A DNA stretch of 18,674 nucleotides from positions 1 through 18,674 of the forward strand of contig CAVBBU010000032.1 in NCBI GenBank assembly GCA_963593765.1. The letters run 5' to 3'. The position numbers and the translations under genes were made by a program. The notes beneath the pieces are model-generated. The model made no database searches and was not told where the DNA came from. It was given only the letters and a program-made list of their open reading frames with translations. Positions 1 through 6,706 of the stretch are shown here, in pieces. This DNA comes from CAVBBU01 sp963593765. GTDB taxonomy: Bacteria; Bacillota; Clostridia; Lachnospirales; Lachnospiraceae. Position 1 is the stretch's first letter; every line of letters starts with the position of its first letter.

Positions 1-75
1 ATATTGCTCGCGAGTGAGAAGGATAAGGAATGATAACCACAGGCGGCGACAACTTGCTTTTTTGCAAAACCGGTT

Positions 76-615
76 TTAGTAATTCTCCGCAACTCTCTCA
101 AAGTAAGCCTTTGGATGGTCGCAGCAAGGGCAGCTATCTGGTGCCTCTGCTCCCTCATATACATATCCGCAGTTTCTGCAACGCCATACAGTTGTAGTTT
201 CAGACTTAAAGGTAGTTCCCTTTTCTATAGACTCTGCGAGTGCCTTATAACGCTTCTCATGCTCAGACTCAACCTTAGCTACAAGCTCAAACTTTTCAGC
301 AAGCTCTGTAAAGCCCTCTTCCTTAGCTTCCTTTGCCATACGAACATACATATCTGTCCACTCTTCATTCTCACCGGCAGCAGCATCCTTAAGATTAGTA
401 AGAGTATCGCCTATTCCGTGGAATGCCTTAAACCACATCTTAGCATGCTCCTTTTCATTGTCAGCTGTTTCTGTAAAGAGTGCAGCTATCTGCTCATAGC
501 CTTCCTTCTTAGCAGCAGAAGCGTAGTAGCTGTACTTATTACGAGCCTGTGATTCTCCTGCAAATGCTTCCATAAGATTCTTTTCTGTTTTTGTTCCTGC
601 ATATTTAGATGCCAT
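76..615 (-). CDS. rbr: Rubrerythrin (ferritin-like domain followed by rubredoxin domain)
   Basis: This 179-aa cytoplasmic non-haem iron protein is a peroxide reductase that takes electrons from rubredoxin-type donors in anaerobes. The N-terminal ferritin-like four-helix domain (about residues 8-140) shows the expected di-iron ligands: Glu21 in EAFAGESQARNKY, the NEKEH motif (Glu54, His57) and a second ExxH in VESEHEKRY. The C-terminal rubredoxin-like domain has the FeS4 cysteine pairs C146-x2-C149 and C162-x2-C165. Length and domain order are those of classical rubrerythrin. The ATG is preceded at 7 nt by GGAGG (623-627). It lies downstream of the reverse rubrerythrin and the PerR-like regulator on the same strand, but has its own extended -10 promoter and a PerR-box-like site. 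Identification is very secure; the physiological electron donor is not shown here. Confidence 0.97.
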   Translation of the reverse strand: MASKYAGTKTEKNLMEAFAGESQARNKYSYYASAAKKEGYEQIAALFTETADNEKEHAKMWFKAFHGIGDTLTNLKDAAAGENEEWTDMYVRMAKEAKEEGFTELAEKFELVAKVESEHEKRYKALAESIEKGTTFKSETTTVWRCRNCGYVYEGAEAPDSCPCCDHPKAYFERVAENY

Positions 616-627
616 ACAATAACCTCC

Positions 628-642
628 TTATAATGATTAAAA
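628..642 (-). promoter_or_regulatory. PerR-box-like operator in the rbr leader
   Basis: Plus-strand TTATAATGATTAAAA matches the Bacillus PerR box TTATAATNATTATAA at 13 of 14 defined positions. It lies between the inferred rbr start of transcription (about 657) and directly abuts the GGAGG ribosome binding site (623-627). A PerR-like gene about 1 kb away fits. The match is seen in the sequence; binding is inferred. Confidence 0.72.
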
Positions 643-664
643 GCTCCTCCAAAAATCCATATCC

Positions 665-673
665 ATTATAGCA
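665..673 (-). promoter_or_regulatory. Extended -10 promoter for rbr
   Basis: On the minus strand TGCTATAAT is a perfect extended -10 element (TG-n-TATAAT). No good -35 is found at 17 bp, which is tolerable for extended -10 promoters. Transcription would start near 657, upstream of the PerR-box-like site. Confidence 0.55.
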
Positions 674-681
674 TATAGAAA

Positions 682-715
682 GCTGCATGCATGAGAATAT
701 TTACATACATGCAGC
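682..715 (-). terminator. Stem-loop after the reverse rubrerythrin gene (weak terminator or operator)
   Basis: Arms 682-693 (GCTGCATGCATG) and 704-715 (CATACATGCAGC) pair at 11 of 12 positions around a 10-nt loop, 17 nt downstream of the stop at 732. On the minus strand the stem is followed only by TTTCTATATG, so the U-tract is poor. It also covers the -35 region of the rbr promoter and could instead be a protein-binding palindrome or allow readthrough into rbr. Confidence 0.4.
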
Positions 716-731
716 AAAGCAAAAGTTTAGC

Positions 732-1283
732 TTAACCAAAGTATCTCTTTAATAATCCTGCAAGAGCCTTACCATGTCTAGCTTCATCTCTAGCCATCTC
801 ATGTACTGTGTCATGTATAGCATCAAGGTTAAGCTCCTTAGCAAGCTTAGCAAGCTCGAACTTGCCCTGTGTTGCACCATATTCAGCTTCAACTCTCATC
901 TCAAGATTCTTCTTAGTAGAATCAGAAACTACATCACCAAGCAGCTCTGCAAACTTAGCAGCATGCTCTGCCTCTTCATATGCTGCTTTTTCCCAGTAAA
1001 GACCTACCTCCGGATAACCCTCTCTGTGTGCAACTCTAGCCATAGCAAGATACATACCAACCTCAGAGCACTCGCCCTCAAAGTTTGCCTTAAGTCCTTC
1101 AAGTATTCTAGGGTCTACTCCCTTAGCAACTCCAAGTACATGCTCTGCAGCCCAGTTCTTAGCACCCTCTTCGTCCTTAACCTCTACAAACTTCTCTGCT
1201 GGTGCCTTGCACTGTGGGCAAGAAACCGGTGGCTTATCTCCCTCATGTATATAACCGCATACTGTACATCTCCACTTTGCCAT
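732..1283 (-). CDS. Reverse rubrerythrin / NADH peroxidase (rubredoxin domain first)
   Basis: This 183-aa protein has the rubrerythrin modules in swapped order. A rubredoxin-like knuckle comes first (C6-x2-C9 and C22-x2-C25, with GYIHEG). A ferritin-like di-iron domain follows (about residues 55-182) with GECSEVGMY, EEAEHAAKF, RVEAEYGAT and MARDEARHGKAL supplying Glu and His ligands. This is the architecture of clostridial reverse rubrerythrin, known from Clostridium acetobutylicum to act as the peroxidase end of an NAD(P)H-driven H2O2/O2 reductase chain. AAAGGAG lies 9-10 nt before the ATG. The gene begins only 30 nt after the stop of the PerR-like regulator and is probably co-transcribed with it. 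It is a distinct protein from the classical rubrerythrin downstream, not a simple duplicate. Confidence 0.94.
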   Translation of the reverse strand: MAKWRCTVCGYIHEGDKPPVSCPQCKAPAEKFVEVKDEEGAKNWAAEHVLGVAKGVDPRILEGLKANFEGECSEVGMYLAMARVAHREGYPEVGLYWEKAAYEEAEHAAKFAELLGDVVSDSTKKNLEMRVEAEYGATQGKFELAKLAKELNLDAIHDTVHEMARDEARHGKALAGLLKRYFG

Positions 1284-1313
1284 AATAATAATCTCCTTTG
1301 ATTTAAATTAAAT

Positions 1314-1709
1314 TTATTCTAATGATTTCTTATCGCTGCATTTTTTACAGCAGCCATAAAAAATCAAGGAATGCGAATCAGCTCTTCCAACCTCTGGATC
1401 TACCATACTATCAATGTCCTCTAAATATGACATAGATATATCTAACATACGACCGCAGCTTTTGCAGTAGAAGTGATAGTGAGGTGAAGTATTATAATCA
1501 TAATGCACTGTGCCATCACCGCAGCTAAGCTTTAAAAGTCTTCCCTGCTCTGAAAGCAGATTAAGATTTCTATAAACCGTACCTAGACTTATATGCGGAT
1601 ACTCCGCTCTGATAGACTCATATAGCATATCTGCTGTAGGATGATCATATCTATGTGATAGATTATCTAGCAGAGCCTCCCTTTGCCTGCTATACTTAAT
1701 CGTCTGCAT
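1314..1709 (-). CDS. perR: Fur-family peroxide regulator, PerR-type
   Basis: This 131-aa winged-helix metalloregulator is Fur/PerR-like throughout: SRQREALL and HPTADMLY near the N-terminus, and the recognition helix SLGTVYRNLNLLSEQG (41-56). Aligned by eye with B. subtilis PerR at a constant offset of 14, the regulatory metal ligands are all present: His23 (H37), Asp71 (D85), His77 (H91), His79 (H93) and Asp90 (D104). Asp at the last site, rather than the Glu typical of Fur and Zur, argues for PerR. Structural zinc cysteines are C82/C85 and C121/C124. In PerR, iron-catalysed oxidation of the His ligands releases DNA. The N-terminus is about 14 residues shorter than the Bacillus protein. AAGGAG sits 7 nt before the ATG. 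Its leader contains a PerR-box-like palindrome, suggesting autoregulation, and rubrerythrin targets lie next to it. Confidence 0.88.
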   Translation of the reverse strand: MQTIKYSRQREALLDNLSHRYDHPTADMLYESIRAEYPHISLGTVYRNLNLLSEQGRLLKLSCGDGTVHYDYNTSPHYHFYCKSCGRMLDISMSYLEDIDSMVDPEVGRADSHSLIFYGCCKKCSDKKSLE

Positions 1710-1723
1710 AAAATCTCCTTAAA

Positions 1724-1741
1724 TAATAATAGTAATTATTA
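1724..1741 (-). promoter_or_regulatory. PerR-box-like palindrome in the perR leader
   Basis: TAATAATAGTAATTATTA is a perfect 7-4-7 inverted repeat. Its 1727-1741 part matches the PerR box at 11 of 14 defined positions. It sits between the inferred transcription start (about 1746) and the ribosome binding site at 1715-1720, the same placement as the box upstream of rbr. Autoregulation is inferred. Confidence 0.55.
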
Positions 1742-1752
1742 CTGATATTGAT

Positions 1753-1780
1753 ATAATATCATATATATTTTAAAAGTCAA
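1753..1780 (-). promoter_or_regulatory. Promoter of the perR/reverse-rubrerythrin unit
   Basis: The minus strand carries TTGACT (1775-1780) and TATTAT (1753-1758) separated by 16 bp, close to the sigma-A consensus. The start of transcription would fall near 1746, just upstream of the palindrome at 1724-1741. Confidence 0.6.
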
Positions 1781-1811
1781 GAAATTATTTAAAAATTTTC
1801 TTCTAATTATA

Positions 1812-1820
1812 TGATATAAT
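1812..1820 (+). promoter_or_regulatory. Extended -10 promoter of the S1-protein operon
   Basis: TGATATAAT is a perfect extended -10 element about 68 nt before the chosen ATG at 1888. The -35 region is only AT-rich. It is divergent from the perR promoter and not overlapped by the palindrome there. Confidence 0.5.
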
Positions 1821-1887
1821 CTAAAACAATGCGGTTTATTAGATTAGCTGGCATATTATTATAGAAGAAATATTGGAGGCATGTATT

Positions 1888-2598
1888 ATGGCAGAGGAAA
1901 CTATGAAGGACTTTGAAAAGGAAATAGAGGAATCATTTGCAAATAAAAAGCAAATAGAAGATCCTGATGCAGGCAAGTGGGCAAGGCTTGAAGCACTTTT
2001 AGAAAGCAAGGAAGTAGTTAGAGTAAAGGTTATAGAGGTAGTAAAGTCTGGCTGCGTAGCTTACCTTGAGGATATAAGAGGCTTTATACCGGCAAGCCAT
2101 CTATCACTTGAGCATGTAGAAAATCTTGATGATTTCCAAAATAAGAATTTAGATGTAATTGTTATTACTGTAGATCCGGAGAACAAAAAGCTAGTCCTTA
2201 GCCATAGAGAGGTAGAAAGAGCAAAGAGGGATGCAGCTAAGACAGAAAAAATATCTCAGATACATGCAGGTGACGTATTAGATGGTAAGGTTGAGATGCT
2301 TAAGGACTATGGTGTATTTGTAGACCTAGGCGGTGTTAGTGGGCTTCTTCATATATCACAGATATCACATAATAGAATTAAGCATCCGGGCGTTGTACTT
2401 AAGGAAGGTCAGGACGTTAAGGTTAAGGTGCTTGATGTTAAGGACGGAAGGATATCTCTTTCTATGAAGGCACTTATACCTGCACCTGGTGAATTTGCAG
2501 AGGAAGCTGTAGATGAAACAGATGGCTTTAAATATGAAGAAAAGGGACAGGCAACTACAGACCTTGGTTCTCTTTTAAAGGGATTAAAATTAAATTAA
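1888..2598 (+). CDS. S1-domain RNA-binding protein (two S1 repeats)
   Basis: This protein, about 236 aa, contains two S1/OB-fold RNA-binding domains. The first (about residues 38-110) is divergent, with VAYLEDIRGFIPASHLSL. The second (about 122-195) is canonical, with GKVEMLKDYGVFVDLGGVSGLLHIS and a DGRISLSMKA ending. It resembles short S1-like proteins of Firmicutes related to ribosomal protein S1 rather than full-length S1; the RNA target cannot be told. The longest frame opens at a TTG at 1873, but GGAGG (1875-1879) overlaps that codon and lies 8 nt before the ATG at 1888, so the internal ATG is the likely start. It heads a six-gene same-strand unit with gaps of 3-18 nt and one 4-nt overlap. 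Confidence 0.9.
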   Translation: MAEETMKDFEKEIEESFANKKQIEDPDAGKWARLEALLESKEVVRVKVIEVVKSGCVAYLEDIRGFIPASHLSLEHVENLDDFQNKNLDVIVITVDPENKKLVLSHREVERAKRDAAKTEKISQIHAGDVLDGKVEMLKDYGVFVDLGGVSGLLHISQISHNRIKHPGVVLKEGQDVKVKVLDVKDGRISLSMKALIPAPGEFAEEAVDETDGFKYEEKGQATTDLGSLLKGLKLN

Positions 2599-2611
2599 AG
2601 GAAGGCATATT

Positions 2612-4057
2612 ATGGCAAAGGATAAAGCAAAAAAGACAGAGAATAAAAAGTCTAAGGAAAAGGAACTAAGCGGCAAGAAGCTTGAAGAAAAGCTCTCTTA
2701 TAATTATCCGCATATAGCAAAGGAAGATCCAGATCAGGAGGAGAAGGCATACAAGTTCTGCGAGGGCTTTAAGGATTTCCTTTCTAGGGCAAAGACAGAG
2801 AGAGAATGTGTTAATTATGCAGAGCTTGCACTTATAGCATCTGGCTATGAAAGATTTGATAAGAATAAGAAATACAAGGCAGGTGATAAGGTATATGAAA
2901 TAAACAGAGGCAAGGCTATACTTGCTACGACATTTGGAACTGCACCAATAAGCGATGGAGTTAGAATAAACGGAGCACATATTGACTCGCCTAGACTAGA
3001 CCTTAAGCCTAATCCGCTTTATGAGAAAAAGGAGATCGCATATTTTAAGACGCATTACTACGGCGGCATAAGAAAGTATCAGTGGGGAACTATTCCTCTT
3101 TCTATGCACGGAGTGATAATTAAGAAAAATGGTGACGTGGTCAATGTTTGCCTTGGGGAAGAGGATGACGAGCCATGCTTTTGCATTTCTGATTTGCTTC
3201 CACACCTAGCAGCAAAGCAAAATGAAAGAAAGCTTTCTGAAGGAATCAAGGGAGAGGAGCTTAATATTATACTTGGCTCTGTGCCTTATCCGGACAGTGA
3301 GATAAAAGAACCATTTAAGCTAAGAGTTTTAGAGATACTTAATAAAAAGTATGGCATTACAGAAAGAGATTTTGCAAGAGCAGAGATAGAGATGGTACCG
3401 GCAGCAAAGCCAAGAGACATAGGCTTTGACAGGTCTATGATAGGTGCTTATGGTCAGGACGACAGGATATGTGCTTATCCTGCACTTATGGCAGAGCTTG
3501 CAACAAAGAAGCCTCACTTTACTACGGTTACTGTACTTACAGATAAAGAGGAGATAGGCTCAGTTGGCAATACAGGACTTAATTCAAACTATGTCCATGA
3601 TTATATAGCATATCTTGCAGACAATCAGGGAGCAGATGTTAAGGATGTTTTTGCAAACTCTGCATGCCTTTCAGCAGATGTTAATGCAGCCTATGATCCT
3701 ACATTTGATGATGTGTTTGAAGCAAACAACGCTTCATTCCTTAACCACGGAACAGTACTTACTAAGTATACAGGAGCTAGAGGAAAGTCAGGCTCATCAG
3801 ATGCAAGTGCAGAATATATGGCATATGTTATAGATATTATGGACAAGGCAGGAGTATTCTGGCAGATAGGAGAGCTAGGTAAGGTAGATGAGGGCGGCGG
3901 CGGAACCATAGCCCAGTTTGTTGCTAAGATGAATATAGATGTAGTAGACCTTGGAGTTCCTATCTTGTCTATGCATTCACCGTTTGAAATATCAGCAAAG
4001 CTTGATATATATAATACATATTTGGCTTTTAAAGCATTTTATGAAGCAAAACAATAA
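2612..4057 (+). CDS. M18-family zinc aminopeptidase
   Basis: This 481-aa cytoplasmic metallo-aminopeptidase of family M18 (aspartyl aminopeptidase type) removes N-terminal residues, usually acidic or neutral, from peptides. The dinuclear zinc and catalytic residues appear in family order: His123 and Asp125 in GAHIDSPRLDLKP, Asp283/Asp284 in GQDDR, Glu313/Glu314 in DKEEIGSVGNTG, Asp356 in SADVNAAYDP, and His455 in SMHSPFE. The glycine-rich GKSGSSDAS and VDEGGGGTIAQF segments are also typical. A Lys/Glu-rich N-terminal extension (about residues 1-27) is dispensable-looking and unlike the core. GGAAGG precedes the ATG. It lies 13 nt after the S1-protein gene and 18 nt before the lipoprotein gene, so co-transcription is likely. 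Family assignment is secure; substrate preference is not. Confidence 0.95.
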   Translation: MAKDKAKKTENKKSKEKELSGKKLEEKLSYNYPHIAKEDPDQEEKAYKFCEGFKDFLSRAKTERECVNYAELALIASGYERFDKNKKYKAGDKVYEINRGKAILATTFGTAPISDGVRINGAHIDSPRLDLKPNPLYEKKEIAYFKTHYYGGIRKYQWGTIPLSMHGVIIKKNGDVVNVCLGEEDDEPCFCISDLLPHLAAKQNERKLSEGIKGEELNIILGSVPYPDSEIKEPFKLRVLEILNKKYGITERDFARAEIEMVPAAKPRDIGFDRSMIGAYGQDDRICAYPALMAELATKKPHFTTVTVLTDKEEIGSVGNTGLNSNYVHDYIAYLADNQGADVKDVFANSACLSADVNAAYDPTFDDVFEANNASFLNHGTVLTKYTGARGKSGSSDASAEYMAYVIDIMDKAGVFWQIGELGKVDEGGGGTIAQFVAKMNIDVVDLGVPILSMHSPFEISAKLDIYNTYLAFKAFYEAKQ

Positions 4058-4075
4058 TACGAGGAGAAGGATATT

Positions 4076-5275
4076 ATGAAAAAGGAAAGATTAATTAAGG
4101 CGGCACTTATAATAGGAGCAGTTGCTATGCTGGCAGCTTGTGGAAAGAAGGATACAGCTTCTGAATCTACAACAGCAACAACAGAGGATGCTGCAAGCAC
4201 AGAGCTAGTTAAGCCAGATGACTATGGAAAGGTAACTAAGCTAGGTGACTACAAAAACCTAGAGATACCTGTAGAGGACACAACTGTTACAGACGAAGAG
4301 GTTGAGGCAGAGATAGAAAATGTTAAGGCAAGCAATCCTATAATCAATGAGGTTAAGGACAGAGCAGCTGTAGCAGGCGATACAGTTAATATAGATTACG
4401 AAGGCAAGATGGACGGAGTTGCATTTGATGGCGGAACTGGTACAGGCTATGACTTGCAGCTTGGAAGCGGAACCTTTATAGAGGGCTTTGAGGATCAGCT
4501 AGTAGGTGCAAAGCCAGGCGATACTGTAGAGGTAAAGGTTACATTCCCAGAAAATTATAATTCTGAGAGCCTTGCAGGAAAGCCAGCAGTATTTACTGTA
4601 AAGGTTAATTATATTAAGGATGAGAAGCAGGTAACAGAGCTGACAGATGAGTGGGTTAGTGATGTTACAAATGGTGAGTGCACTAAGGCAGCTGACTATG
4701 AAAAGTATGTAAGAGAGAGCCTTGAAAAATCAAAGGAAGAAAATTCAAAGCTTCAGGGACAGTATGCTGCACTAACTATAGTTATGGAGAGCTCTGAGAT
4801 CGTACCTAGTGATGCGGCAGTTACCTACGAGTTAAACAAGATGCTTCAGCAGTATGAGACTATGGCAACTACCTATGGCATGGATCTTGATTCACTTGCA
4901 CAGGCATACGGACTTGAGGACGGGGATGCATTTAAGGAAGAGCTTAGAAACTATGCATATGAGGCTGTATCACAAAAGCTTATAATAGATGCTATCGCAG
5001 AGGCAGAGAATATGAAGCTTGAGGATGCTGATTACAAGGTGCTAGAGGAAAACCTAGGAACAGATATAGATTCTCTTGTAGCAAATTATGGACAAGAGGA
5101 TGTAGATCAGGAGGCAATGATCTATAAGGTTATAGGATATCTGTATGACAATTCAACAAAGGTAGTAACAGATGATGAGGCTGTTACTGATGAGGCTGTA
5201 GAGGAGTCATCAGAAGAATCATCAGAAGAGTCATCAGAGAAAACAGAAGCAGAAACTACAAAGTCAGCAAACTAA
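4076..5275 (+). CDS. Trigger-factor-like FKBP-type peptidyl-prolyl isomerase, lipoprotein
   Basis: This 399-aa protein begins with a lipoprotein signal peptide (MKKER, then a hydrophobic stretch) and the lipobox LAAC with Cys22 as lipidation site, so it should be anchored on the outer face of the membrane. An FKBP-type prolyl isomerase domain follows at about residues 97-178 (GDTVNIDYEGKMDGVAFDGG, IEGFEDQLVGAKPGD). A helical segment to about residue 340 resembles the C-terminal chaperone domain of trigger factor. The N-terminal ribosome-binding domain of trigger factor is missing and replaced by the lipid anchor. The C-terminal tail is an acidic Ser/Glu repeat. GGAGAAGG precedes the ATG. The likely role is folding of exported proteins; trigger-factor relationship is by motif and domain order, not alignment. 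Confidence 0.9.
   Translation: MKKERLIKAALIIGAVAMLAACGKKDTASESTTATTEDAASTELVKPDDYGKVTKLGDYKNLEIPVEDTTVTDEEVEAEIENVKASNPIINEVKDRAAVAGDTVNIDYEGKMDGVAFDGGTGTGYDLQLGSGTFIEGFEDQLVGAKPGDTVEVKVTFPENYNSESLAGKPAVFTVKVNYIKDEKQVTELTDEWVSDVTNGECTKAADYEKYVRESLEKSKEENSKLQGQYAALTIVMESSEIVPSDAAVTYELNKMLQQYETMATTYGMDLDSLAQAYGLEDGDAFKEELRNYAYEAVSQKLIIDAIAEAENMKLEDADYKVLEENLGTDIDSLVANYGQEDVDQEAMIYKVIGYLYDNSTKVVTDDEAVTDEAVEESSEESSEESSEKTEAETTKSAN
5207..5239 (+). repeat. 12-bp in-frame repeat encoding a Ser-Ser-Glu-Glu tail
   Basis: The unit TCATCAGAAGAA (5207-5218) is followed by TCATCAGAAGAG (5219-5230) and a partial copy. Being a multiple of three, copy-number change would lengthen or shorten the acidic tail without frameshift. 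Confidence 0.7.
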
Positions 5276-5285
5276 AGAGGTATAG

Positions 5286-6080
5286 ATGAGTCGTAAAGCT
5301 TTATTTTTTGATATAGATGGAACATTAGTTGACAATGATACCAAGGCAGCTCCAAAAAGTGCTATAGAGGCACTTAAAAAGGCTAGGCAAAAGGGTAATC
5401 TTGTTATAATTAATACAGGAAGAACAAAAAGTATACTTAGTGGTATTCGAAAGACCTTTGATGTGGACGGCATTTCTTGTGGCTGCGGTACGCAGATAAT
5501 TATTAATGGAGAAACTATCTTCGAGCATAGGATTCCACTTGAGCATGCTAATGAAATCAGAAAGGTGCTTCTTGAAAATAATGTCGAGGGAGTGCTTGAA
5601 GCTCAGGAGGCAGTATACTTTTCTAAAGCACCATTTAGAAGCTATATTATAGATAGAATATATAATGCTTTAGAAGGGGAAAATGTCAGCGTTACGGATG
5701 CATTTACCGATACAGAGCATACCTTTGATAAGGCTTGTATCCATATCGATCCGAGAATACATGATAAGGATAAGATACTTAGTTCTATGACTGGGCTTGT
5801 TCCTATGGACAGAGGAGATGGCTTCTTTGAATGTGTGCCAAAGGGCTATGATAAGGGAAAGGCTGTGCAGATTATACTAGAAAAGTATAACATAGCTCCT
5901 GAGGATGCCTATGTATTTGGAGATAGCATAAACGACCTTGCTATGTTTAAGAGTGGCGCAAAAAACAAAATAGTTATGGGCGTGCATGATAAGATATTAG
6001 AGCAGCATGCTACCATGATTACAAAGAATGTAAATGAAGATGGCATAGCATATGCATTAAATAAACTGGAGCTTGTATGA
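5286..6080 (+). CDS. HAD-superfamily hydrolase, Cof/Sucrose-phosphatase-like type
   Basis: This 264-aa cytoplasmic phosphatase of the haloacid dehalogenase superfamily, class IIB (Cof type), has motif I as FFDIDGTLVD with nucleophile Asp9 and acid/base Asp11. Motif II is the Thr in INTGR, motif III the Lys in KGYDKGKAV, and motif IV is GDSINDLAMF with Asp213 and Asp217. The cap domain lies between motifs II and III (about residues 80-185). Such proteins dephosphorylate sugar phosphates, flavin precursors or other small phosphoesters; the substrate cannot be read from sequence. The gene starts 10 nt after the lipoprotein gene and its TGA overlaps the ATG of the next gene by 4 nt, indicating translational coupling. 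Confidence 0.92.
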   Translation: MSRKALFFDIDGTLVDNDTKAAPKSAIEALKKARQKGNLVIINTGRTKSILSGIRKTFDVDGISCGCGTQIIINGETIFEHRIPLEHANEIRKVLLENNVEGVLEAQEAVYFSKAPFRSYIIDRIYNALEGENVSVTDAFTDTEHTFDKACIHIDPRIHDKDKILSSMTGLVPMDRGDGFFECVPKGYDKGKAVQIILEKYNIAPEDAYVFGDSINDLAMFKSGAKNKIVMGVHDKILEQHATMITKNVNEDGIAYALNKLELV

Positions 6081-6703
6081 GTATAATAAAGGATATAAAG
6101 CTAGATATAAAAACAATAAAGGAGAGGGACCCTGCGGCTAGAAGCACTGCAGAGGTTCTTCTTATGCACCAAGGCTTGCATGCCATTATATGTCATAGAC
6201 TTGCACATAAGCTGTATGTTAAAAAGCATTTTTTTGCAGCAAGGCTTATATCTCAGATAGTAAGATTTTTTACATTGATTGAGATACACCCGGGTGCTGT
6301 TATAGGAAAGGGCGTAGTTATAGATCACGGCTGTGGCATAGTTATAGGTGAGACTGCTGTGGTTGGAGATTATTGTACTATATATCAGGGAGCGACGCTC
6401 GGCGGAATTGGAACTAAAAAGGGCAAACGTCATCCTACACTTGGGAAAAATGTTACAGTCGGTGCAGGAGCAAAAATACTTGGCTCGTTTGTAGTTGGGG
6501 ATAATTGTAAGATAGCAGCTAATGCAGTTCTTCTTAAGCCACTTGGATCAGACACGACAGCAGCAGGAATACCGGCAAAGCCTGTTAAGGTAGGCGGTGT
6601 CAGCATTGCCCACATGCAGGAAATGACAGCAGATCCGAGAGTTATGCTTAGTGAGATAGAAGAGCTAAAGCACAGAGTAAAGATACTAGAAGAGAAAAAA
6701 TAG
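6077..6703 (+). CDS. cysE: Serine O-acetyltransferase
   Basis: This 208-aa acetyltransferase converts L-serine and acetyl-CoA to O-acetylserine, the precursor for cysteine synthesis. The left-handed beta-helix hexapeptide repeats occupy about residues 70-165. Family signatures are IHPGAVIGKGVVIDHGCGIVI, with the catalytic Asp83-His84 pair (E. coli CysE Asp157-His158), and GKRHP with His119 (E. coli His193). TLGGIGTKKGKRHP and AGIPAKPVKVGG are typical of the short, Gram-positive CysE. The N-terminal helical part is shorter than in E. coli, as in Bacillus. A short coiled-coil-like C-terminus (SEIEELKHRVKILEEKK) follows. It overlaps the HAD gene by ATGA and ends 3 nt before the next gene. No cysK lies in the window. 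Confidence 0.94.
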   Translation: MSIIKDIKLDIKTIKERDPAARSTAEVLLMHQGLHAIICHRLAHKLYVKKHFFAARLISQIVRFFTLIEIHPGAVIGKGVVIDHGCGIVIGETAVVGDYCTIYQGATLGGIGTKKGKRHPTLGKNVTVGAGAKILGSFVVGDNCKIAANAVLLKPLGSDTTAAGIPAKPVKVGGVSIAHMQEMTADPRVMLSEIEELKHRVKILEEKK

Positions 6704-6706
6704 AAC

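Noticed and set aside
1..75. Part of a gene at the left edge.
   Set aside because: No coding frame or RNA gene can be supported in these bases; the CTCGCGAG palindrome alone is not informative.
57..78. AAAACCGGTTTT palindrome and TTGC/GCAA repeat at the end of rbr as a terminator.
   Set aside because: The perfect palindrome leaves no loop and no useful T-run follows on the minus strand; support is too weak to list as a terminator.
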